Shown: positions 1 through 7,976, counted from the stretch's first letter. The stretch: DNA of 64,000 nucleotides from JASHUC01 sp963849095 (GCA_963849095.1 CAWKGA010000010.1:1-64000); one strand, 5' to 3'. Numbers and translations: made by a program. Notes: generated by a model from the sequence alone, not told the origin.

Positions 1-1
1 C

Positions 2-769
2 ACCTGGGCACGGCGGCTGAAGCGGCTGCGGCCCTTTACTCGTTGGCTGCGCCAGTTCGAACCGCGCACCGAAGTACCCGACGACACCGTCTTCGGTCCG
101 ATCGGCGGGCGCGGAACCCCGCATATCTACAGCGAGCAGGAGATCGGGCAACTCCTGGCCGCCGCCGCGCAGCTTACCCCTGCGTTGCGAGGAACGACCT
201 ACGCGACGCTCTTCGGTCTGCTGCTGTGCACGGGCCTGCGGATATCGGAAGCCGTCCGGCTGCGCAACGGCGATGTCGATCTGAACAGCGGCGTACTGAC
301 GATACGACGAAGCAAGTTCGGAAAGTCGCGGCACGTTCCCCTGCACGCGAGCGCACTCGAGCGGCTGCGACAATATCGGCACGCGCGTGACCGCTGGATC
401 ACGCCCACCGAGGAGAGCGCGTTCTTCGTCGGTCACCGGGGTCGGCGCTGCGGTCAGCCCTTGAACCGGCGCTCCGTGGATCGCGTGCTCAGCCAGTTCC
501 GAAGGCAGCTCGGGTGGGTAAACCGCGGCACCCACCACGCCCCGCGCGTTCACGACACACGCCATACCTTCATCGTGAGGCGGCTCTTGGCTTGGCAGCG
601 CCAAGGCGTCGACATCGATCAGGCGATGCTCGCGCTCTCGACCTATGTCGGGCATGCACGGATCAGCAATACCTACTGGTACCTCACCGCAGTCCCCGAA
701 CTGATGGCGCTCGCCGCCAAGAAGTTCGAGTCGAAGGTGGCGCCACGCACGGGAGGACGCCATGCGTGA
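2..769 (+). CDS. Tyrosine recombinase, 5'-truncated by the window edge
   Basis: The frame is open from base 2, so the start lies outside the window. The visible ~255 residues hold the whole catalytic domain. There is an Arg in LCTGLRISEAVRL, a Lys in the RRSKFGKSRHVPL strand, the HDTRHTF box, a VGHARISNTYWYL segment with the second His, and the Tyr nucleophile. It overlaps the next recombinase by 8 bases (its TGA lies inside that gene's first codons), so the two are translationally coupled. Two consecutive recombinases in one orientation fit RIT (recombinase in trio) or Tn554-like elements; a third gene upstream would be needed to confirm this. Inferred role: DNA strand exchange at the element ends. 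Confidence 0.9.
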   Translation, partial: TWARRLKRLRPFTRWLRQFEPRTEVPDDTVFGPIGGRGTPHIYSEQEIGQLLAAAAQLTPALRGTTYATLFGLLLCTGLRISEAVRLRNGDVDLNSGVLTIRRSKFGKSRHVPLHASALERLRQYRHARDRWITPTEESAFFVGHRGRRCGQPLNRRSVDRVLSQFRRQLGWVNRGTHHAPRVHDTRHTFIVRRLLAWQRQGVDIDQAMLALSTYVGHARISNTYWYLTAVPELMALAAKKFESKVAPRTGGRHA

Positions 770-1775
770 ACCCACTGCGGCCAAATCCCCGTCCTTCCCG
801 GCGCTCGTGCAATCGTTCTTCACCGAGTATCTCGTTACGCAACGTGCCACGAGTCCGCGCACCATCGCCTGCTATCGAGACGGGTTGATGCTGTTCCTCG
901 ACTTCACCGCCCGAAAGCTCGGCAAACTCCCCTGCGCCGTGCGGCTCGCCGACATCGACCCCGATCTGATCCTCGCCTTCCTCGATCATCTTGAACAACA
1001 ACGGCACAACACGATACGCAGCCGCAACTTGCGCCTGACGGCATTGCGCACGTTCCTGAAGTTCGCCGGCCGCCGTGACGTTCTGTCCCTGCACACCGTC
1101 GAACGCGCGCTCAGTGTCCCTATGAAGCGCTTCGAGCAACCGATGCTCGACTTCCTCACCCACGAGGAGATGCTCGCCATCCTCGGGCAACCCGGGCAGA
1201 GCTGGATATCGCGCCGCGATCACCTCTTGTTCGCGCTCCTGTACAACACCGGGGCGCGAGTCTCGGAGATCATCGGCGTTCGGGTCGCCGATGTCGTCCT
1301 CGATGCTGCCGCCTGCGTGCATCTGCACGGCAAGGGACGCAAGCAGCGCAGCGTGCCGCTGTGGAAGACCACAGTGAACGAGGTCCGTCAGTGGTTGCGG
1401 GTGAACCCCTCCTTGCAGCGCGACTCGGCATTGCTTCCCAACCGAGACGGCCACCCCATGACCCGTTCGAACGTCGAAAAGCGTCTCGACCTCGCCGTGG
1501 CTCGTGCGATCCTTCAGTGCCCAAGCCTCGGCAAGAAACGCATCTCCCCGCATGTCATCCGGCACGCGACCGCTATGCGTCTGCTGCAATCCGGCGTCGC
1601 CTTTAACATCATCGCGCTCTGGCTCGGGCATGAAAGCCCGAATACCACCCACCGCTACGTCGAGGCCGATCTCGCCATGAAAGAAAAGGCCCTCGCACGC
1701 CTCAAGGAGCCGGCGACGCGCTTGCGCCGTTACCGCCCGCCCGACGCCCTGCTCGCGTTCCTTCAACAGCTATAA
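762..1775 (+). CDS. Tyrosine recombinase (last gene of tandem set)
   Basis: 337 residues. The N-terminal SAM-like core-binding domain (about residues 10-100) contains SPRTIACYRDGL. The catalytic domain has Arg in NTGARVSEIIGV, Lys in LHGKGRKQRSVPL, HVIRHATAMRLL, LGHESPNTTHRY and the Tyr at the end of that motif. All six catalytic positions are therefore present and the enzyme is probably active. The ATG lies inside the end of the preceding recombinase gene. The stop is directly followed by palindromic sequence (1776-1885), which looks like the recombinase target region. XerC/D-like in fold, but the tandem arrangement argues for a mobile-element recombinase rather than the host Xer system. Confidence 0.92.
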   Translation: MREPTAAKSPSFPALVQSFFTEYLVTQRATSPRTIACYRDGLMLFLDFTARKLGKLPCAVRLADIDPDLILAFLDHLEQQRHNTIRSRNLRLTALRTFLKFAGRRDVLSLHTVERALSVPMKRFEQPMLDFLTHEEMLAILGQPGQSWISRRDHLLFALLYNTGARVSEIIGVRVADVVLDAAACVHLHGKGRKQRSVPLWKTTVNEVRQWLRVNPSLQRDSALLPNRDGHPMTRSNVEKRLDLAVARAILQCPSLGKKRISPHVIRHATAMRLLQSGVAFNIIALWLGHESPNTTHRYVEADLAMKEKALARLKEPATRLRRYRPPDALLAFLQQL

Positions 1776-1840
1776 TTATGCAGAGTCAAGCCGACTCCCA
1801 TGCCTAAAAACAAGGGGGTCGGCTCACTTACTCCGCATAG
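1776..1840. repeat. Imperfect inverted repeat at the recombinase element end
   Basis: The left arm begins TTATGCAGAGTCAAGCCGAC at 1776. The right arm ends GTCGGCTC...CTCCGCATA at 1839. The arms pair imperfectly around a short AT-rich centre. The repeat begins on the base after the recombinase stop codon, as expected for the terminal sequence or core site of a tyrosine-recombinase element. Confidence 0.6.
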
Positions 1841-1861
1841 TTGAGCACTACGCATAGTGGG

Positions 1862-1885
1862 CGCTATGCAGAGCTCTGCATAGCG
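1862..1885. repeat. Perfect 24-bp palindrome, candidate recombinase core site
   Basis: Each half reads CGCTATGCAGAG (or its complement) with no spacer and no mismatch. The TATGCRGAG motif is the one found at both arms of the preceding inverted repeat (1777 and 1831), and a further relative (TACGCATAG) sits at 1850. This gives an array of oppositely oriented copies within 110 bp. It could be a binding-site pair for the adjacent recombinases, or an element end abutting its target. Confidence 0.6.
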
Positions 1886-1952
1886 GCCAATCTCGGTCAT
1901 TGAAAGAGCGAAACTGCCTGCCGAAGACCGGCCATTCGCGACCGCCTCGCAA

Positions 1953-2618
1953 CTACGCCTTACGAGGTGCAGGTGTCCGTCTGTCTTGCCACAGTGCACG
2001 GCAGATCCGAATCGTGATCGCTAAAGCCGCGATCAGAAATAAAAATCCGAACAGCGATTTCTGATTGAGTGGGGTAAGGCTCTGCGGCATGCCTGGGTCG
2101 GGTAGCCTAAATCTGCCCGTGAATAGCAATGGAACGAGGGCAAAGGGTGCCACGGTGACCCAGAACGCAGCCCGACTGCGCCTCAATATAAGAACTGTCG
2201 CCGAAAGAAATGCCACACCCATACCCAAGGCCAGGATCGGCTCCCAAAGTGGTGTTACGTCTAGCATTGGGTTCCGAGGATAACGGGCGAGCCCGAGGAG
2301 CCCTAGACCAAGTTTGTAGTCAAGGATGACACTTCCAAAAGTAAACATTTCGACTGCCAGCAGTGCAACCCACAGCGCCATGCCCCAACGAACGAAACGA
2401 ACGGGCAACGGACTAGTTAACTTCATAGATTTCAACCTCTCATAACAACCGGTCTGGAGGCAGCCGAGCGCCCACCTTAGGGCCTCTCGATCACTTGGAC
2501 TCTCATCTACTTCTCTGCTCATCGCTTGCGCCCACTCCTCACGCTCGCGCGGGAACACACGCATCGCGAGACAAATGGCGTGACTTGACAGCCATCGACA
2601 AACCGATGTTGAAGTCAT
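1953..2618 (-). CDS. PadR-coupled integral membrane protein
   Basis: About 221 residues when started at the ATG that overlaps the stop of the padR-like gene (ATGA). The longer open frame upstream lies inside that gene and was not used. The N-terminus (PREREEWAQAMSREVDE) is cytoplasmic. It is followed by about four hydrophobic segments: WGMALWVALLAVEM, PILALGMGVAFLSATVLIL, WVTVAPFALVPLLF and LFGFLFLIAALAITI. Small multi-pass proteins next to PadR regulators are common and often linked to antimicrobial or envelope stress, but the function here is unknown. Confidence 0.75.
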   Translation of the reverse strand: MTSTSVCRWLSSHAICLAMRVFPREREEWAQAMSREVDESPSDREALRWALGCLQTGCYERLKSMKLTSPLPVRFVRWGMALWVALLAVEMFTFGSVILDYKLGLGLLGLARYPRNPMLDVTPLWEPILALGMGVAFLSATVLILRRSRAAFWVTVAPFALVPLLFTGRFRLPDPGMPQSLTPLNQKSLFGFLFLIAALAITIRICRALWQDRRTPAPRKA

Positions 2619-2932
2619 CGCGCACCCGCCTTGATTGGCCCATAGACAGACCCGGGTTCCACTGACACTTCCGCCTGTTCGCGCGCGAAGGCCAGTCCGG
2701 TAGTTGTCAATCGGTAGACATGTCGGGGTGGCCGCCCTAGCTGCTCCGCGTCCTTCCATCGCGAAGTGAGTAGACCTTGATCACCGAGACGCATGAGGAT
2801 TGGATACAGCGTCCCGGACTTGAGTCCGGTTTCCTTTGAAAGCGCGTAGCCGTGTTGCCATGATCGCGGCTGCTTGAGCAAAGCGGCCAGCAGGGCAACA
2901 GTCTGACGAGAGCACTTGCGGCTAACGGCCAT
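2615..2932 (-). CDS. PadR-family transcriptional regulator
   Basis: 105 residues. The winged-helix core shows LAALLKQPRSWQHGYALSKE, then TGLKSGTLYPILMRLGDQGLL (recognition helix) and the PPRHVYRLTTTG wing that is typical of PadR proteins. It is a short PadR with only a small C-terminal dimer helix. It is translationally coupled to the membrane protein downstream. A perfect 14-bp palindrome lies ten bases upstream of the start, so autorepression is likely, with both genes induced together when the regulator releases. Confidence 0.9.
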   Translation of the reverse strand: MAVSRKCSRQTVALLAALLKQPRSWQHGYALSKETGLKSGTLYPILMRLGDQGLLTSRWKDAEQLGRPPRHVYRLTTTGLAFAREQAEVSVEPGSVYGPIKAGAR

Positions 2933-2941
2933 TGGTTAAAC

Positions 2942-2955
2942 TCTACATATGTAGA
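2942..2955. promoter_or_regulatory. Candidate PadR operator
   Basis: Perfect palindrome TCTACATATGTAGA ending 10 bases before the PadR start codon. TACATATGTA-type dyads are the usual PadR binding sites. Its position would cover the promoter or leader of the padR operon. Confidence 0.6.
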
Positions 2956-3163
2956 TTGAATTCGTCAATACTGCGAGTGAAGCTCGGTGGATCTGCCGCT
3001 CTCACTAGCCCATAGCTGCCAGTCGGGAGCGTCGCCTTTGGGTCGAATCCTGCCGCACACAAGGGCGCCGGTTATCGGCAGTACGTGACGATCTTGATTT
3101 CGTTTAGGCGAGAGCGGGAATTGGAATTGCCCTGCGTGCGACGGCCTGGTTGCGCCGGCAGAT

Positions 3164-3183
3164 TCCTTACTTTATAGTAAGGA
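3164..3183. promoter_or_regulatory. Palindromic operator of the vapBC pair
   Basis: TCCTTACT and AGTAAGGA flank a TTAT centre, giving 8-bp arms and a 20-bp dyad that ends just before the AGGAGG ribosome-binding site of the antitoxin gene. TATAGT within it could serve as a -10 box. Toxin-antitoxin operons are usually autorepressed by the antitoxin through such a dyad, so this is the likely VapB site. Confidence 0.6.
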
Positions 3184-3198
3184 TCATAGGAGGCCGCC

Positions 3199-3441
3199 AT
3201 GTCCGCCGCTACGCTCACGACCAAGGGTCAGATCACTATTCCGATCGAGATTCGTCAGGCTCTCGGGCTCGATGCTGGGGATCGGGTGGAGTTCGTCGAG
3301 GTCGAGTCTGGTCGATTCGAGCTCGTACCGGCTACCCGCTCAGTCAAGTCCCTGAAGGGGATGTTCGGTAAGCCGCGACGGAGTGTCTCGATTGAGGAGA
3401 TGAACGAGGTGATTGTCCGCCGCGGCGCGTCCTCCCGATAG
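3199..3441 (+). CDS. vapB: AbrB/MazE-type antitoxin (VapB)
   Basis: 80 residues. The N-terminal swapped-hairpin AbrB domain reads ATLTTKGQITIPIEIRQALG followed by DAGDRVEFVEVESGRFELVP. The C-terminal tail (residues 47-80) is the part expected to wrap around the toxin. AGGAGG sits 7 bases before the ATG. It lies 14 bases upstream of the PIN toxin gene in one operon and is preceded by a palindromic operator. Expected role: neutralise VapC and repress the operon. Confidence 0.9.
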   Translation: MSAATLTTKGQITIPIEIRQALGLDAGDRVEFVEVESGRFELVPATRSVKSLKGMFGKPRRSVSIEEMNEVIVRRGASSR

Positions 3442-3455
3442 ACGGCGACCGCTCG

Positions 3456-3851
3456 ATGATTGGTCTCGATACGAACGTTCTCGTTCGATATGTGATGCAG
3501 GATGATCCGAAGCAGTCGGCGAAGGCCTCCAGGCTGATCGAGTCTCTCACGCCTGACGCGCCGGGTTTCATTCCGTTGGTCGCGCTCATCGAGTTCGTAC
3601 GGGTTGTCACCTCGTGCTACGAACTCAAACGCGACCAAGTCGCACAAGCGGTCGATGCGCTGCTTCGTAGCAAGGAACTCGTCCTCGAGCACTCTGCGCA
3701 GGTGGCCCAGGCGCTGCGGGCGTTTCGAGCGGGAACTGCGGAATTTGCCGACTGTGTCATTGAACGCTGCGCCGCAGGTGCTGACTGTGAGTACACGATG
3801 ACGTTCGATCAGGCGGCGGCGAAGTCGGCGGGGATGACGCTCATTTCCTGA
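3456..3851 (+). CDS. vapC: PIN-domain ribonuclease toxin (VapC)
   Basis: 131 residues, full length for VapC. The acidic residues of a PIN active site are present: Asp in MIGLDTNVLVRY, Glu in ALIEFVRV, Asp in TAEFADCVIE and Asp in MTFDQAA. The family cleaves RNA, often initiator tRNA or rRNA, when freed from its antitoxin. The gene follows vapB closely and ends just before a strong terminator. The pair lies immediately outside the left end of the integrative element, so it belongs to the flank rather than to that element. Confidence 0.9.
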   Translation: MIGLDTNVLVRYVMQDDPKQSAKASRLIESLTPDAPGFIPLVALIEFVRVVTSCYELKRDQVAQAVDALLRSKELVLEHSAQVAQALRAFRAGTAEFADCVIERCAAGADCEYTMTFDQAAAKSAGMTLIS

Positions 3852-3864
3852 GCGGGCGAACCCT

Positions 3865-3892
3865 CGGTCGGCAGATCGACCGGCCCTTTTTT
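3865..3892 (+). terminator. Rho-independent terminator after vapBC
   Basis: CGGTCG and CGACCG form a 6-bp perfect stem with a six-base loop, followed by GCCC and six T residues. It starts 13 bases after the vapC stop and faces the right way to end that operon. Confidence 0.75.
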
Positions 3893-3905
3893 CTAACGTC
3901 CAGTC

Positions 3906-3919
3906 GTGCCCGGGGCCGG
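3906..3919. repeat. Left attachment site of the integrative element
   Basis: GTGCCCGGGGCCGG here is identical to 16845-16858, which is the 3' end (acceptor and T stem) of the tRNA-Leu gene. Past the core, CGAA recurs at the same offset (3923-3926 and 16862-16865). The 14-bp direct repeat brackets all element genes, with the integrase next to the other copy, which is the classic arrangement of tRNA-targeted islands. Confidence 0.75.
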
Positions 3920-3981
3920 CACCGAATTAACGCCGTAAGTACATGACATAACAGCTGCTTTGCAATGAGGCGGACAGCTGA

Positions 3982-4002
3982 TACCCCCAGAAAGACCCCC
4001 AG
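3982..4002. repeat. Candidate integrase arm-type sites, left end
   Basis: Two tandem copies of (T/G)ACCCCCAG, at 3982-3990 and 3994-4002, lie about 65 bases inside the left attachment site. Related ACCCCCA words recur near the right end (16677-16685, 16721-16729, and inverted at 16699-16706). P4-type integrases bind such short arm repeats through their N-terminal domain; the assignment is by position and repetition only. Confidence 0.45.
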
Positions 4003-4104
4003 ACTGATCAGCAGCCCGTCGAGTTACCCCAGTCCGAGGTGCCGTCCGGCCGCGCAGTGAACGCGGTCGAGCGGCTTGGTGCAACGCCTATCTCGGAGGC
4101 TGCC

Positions 4105-4293
4105 ATGCCCAAGTGCAATCTCACCCGGGTGAGCGCCGAAGCCGCCTGCGCGGCCGGCGAACGTCAGCGGACACTCCTTGAGCGCTACGGTCGGCGTATC
4201 CGCCGGGAGGGCCTCGAGGACCGACTGATCCTCGCCCTCGGCGCCATCGCCGCCCTGGTGGCGCTCGCCGCGGTCTCTGGGATGCTCCCGTGA
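4105..4293 (+). CDS. Small single-pass membrane protein, unknown function
   Basis: 62 residues when started at the ATG preceded by GGAGG (MPKCNLTRVSAEAA). A positively charged amphipathic stretch (RYGRRIRREGLEDR) precedes one C-terminal membrane segment (LILALGAIAALVALAAVSG). Its stop overlaps the GTG of the next gene. It is the first gene at the left end of the element. No family recognised. Confidence 0.55.
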   Translation: MPKCNLTRVSAEAACAAGERQRTLLERYGRRIRREGLEDRLILALGAIAALVALAAVSGMLP

Positions 4294-4844
4294 GCGCGTG
4301 CCCCGACTCCGACCTCGAGCTCCCCGTCCGCCGCGCCCTCGCGCTCCTCAGCCGCGCCTCGAGCGAGTGGAGGAGCACCGCCGGGGAGAACGGGCCCCTT
4401 CACTGGCCGACGGCGATCGCCCTCGCCACGCGCGAGCTCCGTGACGCGCTCGAGACCCTCGAGAGCGAGCCCGACCGGCGCGAGCTGCTGGCCGAGGCCG
4501 CGCAGCGGCTTCGCGGATGGAGCGCGGGCGCCGCCCAGGATGGGAAGCGGATCGAGCGCATCGAGAAGGCGCTCGAGGCGGCTCACCACGGCAACGGAGC
4601 TGCTGCGCGCCCGCCCGTCGACGAGCCCCTCTGCGCGCACTGCGGTGGCACGGGTTTCGAGGGGGACGACCCTTGCGCGTTCTGCAACGCCAGCGGCCGC
4701 GACGCACGGGCCGAGGACGCGCGCGCCGGCATGGCCTGGTTCAATGCCCTGGCGCCCGCGGAGCGCTCCTACTGGCTCATGGTCTCCGAGTCCGCCAGGC
4801 CGGCCGATGCGTGGCGGGCGTTTCAGACATGGGAGGGCCGCTGA
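4290..4844 (+). CDS. Hypothetical protein with DnaJ-like zinc ribbon
   Basis: 184 residues, started at the GTG overlapping the previous stop (GTGA). The first ~110 residues are helical and charged. A zinc-ribbon follows at about 112-130: CAHCGGTGFEGDDPCAFCNA, with two CxxC(G) pairs as in the DnaJ central domain. The C-terminus (AWFNALAPAERSYWLMVSESARPADAWRAF) resembles small phage-encoded proteins. It overlaps the following gene by the TGATG arrangement, so these small genes form one operon. Function unknown. Confidence 0.65.
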   Translation: MSACPDSDLELPVRRALALLSRASSEWRSTAGENGPLHWPTAIALATRELRDALETLESEPDRRELLAEAAQRLRGWSAGAAQDGKRIERIEKALEAAHHGNGAAARPPVDEPLCAHCGGTGFEGDDPCAFCNASGRDARAEDARAGMAWFNALAPAERSYWLMVSESARPADAWRAFQTWEGR

Positions 4845-5163
4845 TGCTGCACTTCCTCATCGCGATCGTCTGTCTGCTCATCATCGACGAGTACACCTTC
4901 CAGCTTCGCCGGCGCTACATCGAGGGGCGACAACTACGCGCCTGGCAGAAGCGCATTCGACCCTCGAGCCGCCGCCATCGGCCGCGCCGAGGCCTGCGCC
5001 GCGCACCATCAACCCCTTCGCGCTCTCACCTGAGCAAGAGGCGGTGCTCGAGCGTTCTCGCCGCGAGGCGCAGGAGCGGTGCGTGCTATGGAGCGAGCTC
5101 GAGCGCTCGCTGCGCGAGTTTCGCTCGAGCCTGAAGGGGCGCCCGCGCCCGACCGAGGAGTAA
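4844..5163 (+). pseudogene. Small membrane-anchored protein, frameshifted
   Basis: The frame beginning MLHFLIAIVCLLIIDEYTF (N-terminal membrane helix, then FQLRRRYIEGRQLRAW) is plausible up to about 4960. From there the coding signal continues in another frame with NPFALSPEQEAVLERSRREA and a charged helix ending GRPRPTEE at 5163. One missing base, or two extra, would join the halves. The upstream stop overlaps the ATG, supporting this start. No family recognised. Confidence 0.5.
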
Positions 5164-5240
5164 CGATTTGAAGCGCCGCACCGACCGTGATTGAGCACGG
5201 CCGGGCGGCTTCACCACAGCGAACCGACAGGAGGTTCACC

Positions 5241-5822
5241 ATGGCTGCCAGCGACTCTACCGCGCCCGATGCGGCGCAATCCACCCTTCCCCCGCCCGAT
5301 CCGCACAAGGAGCTCCACGACGCGCTGTACGGGCTCCAGAAGGCCATCTCGCTCGTGAAGGTGGCCACTGCGGCGCCGGTCGACGAGGCGGATCCCGCCC
5401 AGCACGAGCAGGCAATGGAGCTCGTGATCGGCCAGCTCGATAAAGCGTACGACGCGATGGATCAGGCGATCGTGAACGCAGCCACCGCGGCCGAGGCTGA
5501 GGGGACGCACGAGGAGCCGCAAGCGTCCGCCCGTTCCCCCGCCTCGGCTGCCGACGCGCAACCGTCTCCTGTTCCCCTCAGCGAGGAGCTGCGCCAGGTC
5601 GCGATCCGGCTCGGCGATTGCCACAGCGCGATCGCTCTGACGGCCCGCGCTCTCCAGGCGAGCCAGACCGTGGAGGAGTACGCCGAGGCCGGTGGCTGGG
5701 CGAGCGACGAACTCGAGAGGGTCGAGGCCGATCTCAAAGAGCTCACCGACACAATGACGATGAGTGGGTTCGACGTGAGGTGTCTCGAGGAGAAAGCGGC
5801 GGCCACAGAGGTGCGATCATGA
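5241..5822 (+). CDS. Hypothetical helical protein
   Basis: 193 residues from the ATG that follows GGAGG. Two helical blocks (about residues 20-80, with HKELHDALYGLQKAISLVK, and 115-185) are separated by a Ser/Ala/Pro-rich linker. There is no signal peptide, membrane helix or catalytic motif. The stop overlaps the next ATG (ATGA), so it is part of the rightward operon at the left end of the element. No family recognised. Confidence 0.6.
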   Translation: MAASDSTAPDAAQSTLPPPDPHKELHDALYGLQKAISLVKVATAAPVDEADPAQHEQAMELVIGQLDKAYDAMDQAIVNAATAAEAEGTHEEPQASARSPASAADAQPSPVPLSEELRQVAIRLGDCHSAIALTARALQASQTVEEYAEAGGWASDELERVEADLKELTDTMTMSGFDVRCLEEKAAATEVRS

Positions 5823-6338
5823 GCGGCGCCAAGCGTGCCACCATCGCCTCGCGCGCCGTGCTCGAACAGCGCCTCGAGCGGCAGCGCTGCCGCCTCCTCG
5901 CCGCGGAGGGCATCCCCAACGCCCCATCTCGAGCATCTCACGCCGACGATCGGCCTCGAGGAAGCCGCGCAGCTTCTCCGCATGGCGTCCTCGACTTTGC
6001 GCAAGCGCGCCTGTGTGGGTGAGGTTCCAGGCGCCAAGATAGGGCGCCAATGGGTCTTCGTGCGAGCGGACCTCATCGAGCTCATCCGAGAACAAGCCCG
6101 CGAGCGCGCATCACGCTCTCCACGCATCTCGACGAAAGCCCTTCGGGAAGCGCTGCGTGGTCCACAGATACACCGTCGCGTCCACCGCAAGCGGCAGCCG
6201 AATCGCCTCGATCTCCTCCAGCGACATCACTGGGTAGCGCATTCCGACCTGGCCGGGGCGCACATCGCGGTCAATGATCTCCATCGGCCAGGGCGGGTCG
6301 ATCACCACTGTGCGGTACTCGCCCTGGGGCGTCGGTAG
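5819..6338 (+). pseudogene. Helix-turn-helix (excisionase/MerR-like) protein, frameshifted
   Basis: It starts MSGAKRATIASRAVLEQRLE in one frame. From about 5920 it continues one frame over with IGLEEAAQLLRMASSTLRKR, then GEVPGAKIGRQWVFVRADLIELI, a clear HTH_17 excisionase-type domain (helix, turn, helix and a short wing reading KIGRQW). Removing one base would join the parts. The frame stays open to 6338, but the last ~70 codons are antisense to the methyltransferase remnant, so the natural end is probably near 6120. Possible role: excision or regulation of the element. Confidence 0.55.
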
Positions 6339-6917
6339 AGCGGCCGCCGCATGCCTCAGCCGCTCGTTTCGTGCAACGATCTCGGCGCTGCGCCCCTGGC
6401 GGATCTGTTTGGCCGAGTCGAGAATGGACTGCGCGCCGGCGGCTGAGGCGTCCTGCAGGCGGTAGCCACTGGGACGTTCGGGCTGCGTGGCCGGCCGCTG
6501 GTGGCCTAGCGAATCGGTCCGTGTGGAAAGATTTTCCACATCGCCTGATTCGATGAGTTCAGCACGGACTGCTGCCACCGTTGGATGACTCGTCCCTAGC
6601 GACTCAGCTATCTGTCGGTCGCTCAGCTGCGGCGTCGCCTTCAGCTGCTGCGCGATGAGCGCACGTTTCTGCTCGCGATCGAGATGGCGCCGCGCGAGAT
6701 TGAGCTTGCGCGCGTGGGTGAATTTCCCAGCCTCTGAGAGCCCGAGCCGCACGATTCGCGGCCACTCTTCGATGCCCAGCTCACGGCAGATCCTGACGCG
6801 GTGATGTCCGTCGAGCACCTCGCCGTGCTCGTCGTATTCGACCGGCACCAGCATGCCGCGCGCTTTGATGTCGCGCTTGAGCTCGCTGTACTCCTCGGCG
6901 GACAGCGCTGGCATCAC
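6111..6917 (-). pseudogene. ParB-N plus MT-A70 DNA methyltransferase, truncated at both ends
   Basis: The N-terminal part is a ParB/Sulfiredoxin-like domain (MPALSAEEYSELKRDI, then VLDGHHRVRICRELG). A helix-turn-helix follows (LSDRQIAESLGTSHPTVAAVR), then the start of an MT-A70 adenine methyltransferase with the DPPW motif (VIDPPWP) and VYLWTTQRF. The second half of the methylase domain is missing: the frame stops at AWRA where the sequence becomes that of the opposing HTH gene. At the start, codons reading APKYQV precede the present GTG but sit behind a TGA; one extra base would restore a normal N-terminus. Phages and plasmids use such proteins for adenine methylation; this copy is probably inactive. 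Confidence 0.7.
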
Positions 6918-7097
6918 CTGGTACTTTGGCGCTCACGAAAGGCCCCCGCGGCCCCCGTCTTCGGGGGCGCCGGCAGGTGCGGCGTGCGCGGGGAGACGCG
7001 GGCCGCTGGTGTCCGGCACGGACGCGGGGATGGAAACCGAGGCACTCGAGGTGCGCTCAAGGTGCCGCGCGGCACGTTCGCAGATGTGCAGCACCAT

Positions 7098-7257
7098 GCG
7101 GCGGCTTTCCCCGCACACCTCTGCGGCGTACCGGCTCGATCTCGCCTCGCTCGTCACCTTCTGCGAGCAAGAAGGCCTCGAGGACTGGGATGAGCTCGCG
7201 ATGGAGGAGCAACCGCTGCCGGGCGCGGTACCGATGATCGTGGCTAGTCGCGGCTGA
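7098..7257 (+). pseudogene. Possible XerC-type recombinase N-terminal fragment
   Basis: The segment RRLSPHTSAAYRLDLASLV, then FCEQEGLEDWDEL, matches the pattern of the core-binding domain of XerC recombinases. It is followed within about 25 codons by a stop, and no catalytic domain exists downstream. A short relic is the simplest reading. The rest of 6918-7345 shows no further gene, only a possible weak hairpin (GGCCGC/GCGGCC followed by TTT, 7289-7312). Confidence 0.35.
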
Positions 7258-7345
7258 GAACGCTGCCTAAAACCACCGAGCACAAGAGGGCCGCTGCTGA
7301 TGCGCGGCCTTTCCGTATCTGAAGTCAGCGAGAATCAGCTCGGGA

Positions 7346-7687
7346 CTACTGGCCGATTCGTCGCGCAAACGACGCGCAGCCACCGTTGTTGCCGCTCCAC
7401 TGGTAGCTGGTGATCACTTTGTCGTCATTCACAGCGACCTGGACAGTGCAGGTAAGTCGGGCTGCAAATGCGCCACCACCATACAAAGGAACTGCCACCG
7501 CTCCGGCGTCGTTAGACCAGATATAGAGCGTATGGCCCATGATCTCGCGCTGTGCACTGGGGTAGCCCCAATCGCTGACGAGCACATCGATGGGCATGCC
7601 CATGACTCTCTGGAGGCCCGTGTTCAGCCGCTGCGTCGCGCATCCCACTAAGCACGTGCTCAGGATGGCGATTGCCAGGTAGCGCAT
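7346..7687 (-). CDS. Small lipoprotein
   Basis: 113 residues from MRYLAIAILSTCLVGCATQ, a clear type II signal peptide with lipobox LVGC; the Cys at residue 16 would be lipidated. The mature part contains NTGLQRVMGMPIDVLVSDWG and WSNDAGAVAVPLYGGGAF and ends in a Cys-containing tail. The pattern resembles small outer-membrane lipoproteins of the SmpA/'VLVSDWGYP' kind. A longer upstream frame was rejected because the signal peptide fixes the start. Role unknown. Confidence 0.7.
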   Translation of the reverse strand: MRYLAIAILSTCLVGCATQRLNTGLQRVMGMPIDVLVSDWGYPSAQREIMGHTLYIWSNDAGAVAVPLYGGGAFAARLTCTVQVAVNDDKVITSYQWSGNNGGCASFARRIGQ

Positions 7688-7793
7688 AAGCCCCCTTGAT
7701 TGGTCGATGGACTCGGTACAGCCAGTGTGCTTCGGCGTGGGCGCAGCGCCGTGTCGGCGGTCACAGCTGAACACACGTTGCCAGCAAACCGTG

Positions 7794-7976
7794 ATGCACG
7801 GCTCTCGCCGAGCGACTATCGCGCAGCGGCTTGTCGCCTACGATCTTCCCGAGGCCGTGATGCAGCTGCGTGCGTTAAGTGAAGTCACCCGGGTTCGGCG
7901 GTGCGCTCATCTCCGTGAAGCGCTCGACGATCTGCTCAAGAAGTACACAGGGACGCTGCGCAAGGCGGTGAGGTGA
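7794..7976 (+). CDS. Hypothetical small basic protein
   Basis: 60 residues, divergent from the lipoprotein gene. Helical and basic (RATIAQRLVAYDLPEAVMQL, then a DDLLKKYTGTLRKAVR tail). No recognised domain, and no strong ribosome-binding site is seen. The codon pattern is compatible with coding, but support is weak. Confidence 0.35.
   Translation: MHGSRRATIAQRLVAYDLPEAVMQLRALSEVTRVRRCAHLREALDDLLKKYTGTLRKAVR

Noticed and set aside
684..1766. Long minus-strand open frame opposite the recombinase genes
   Set aside because: The plus strand carries a complete set of recombinase catalytic motifs; the minus translation is low-complexity and matches no family.
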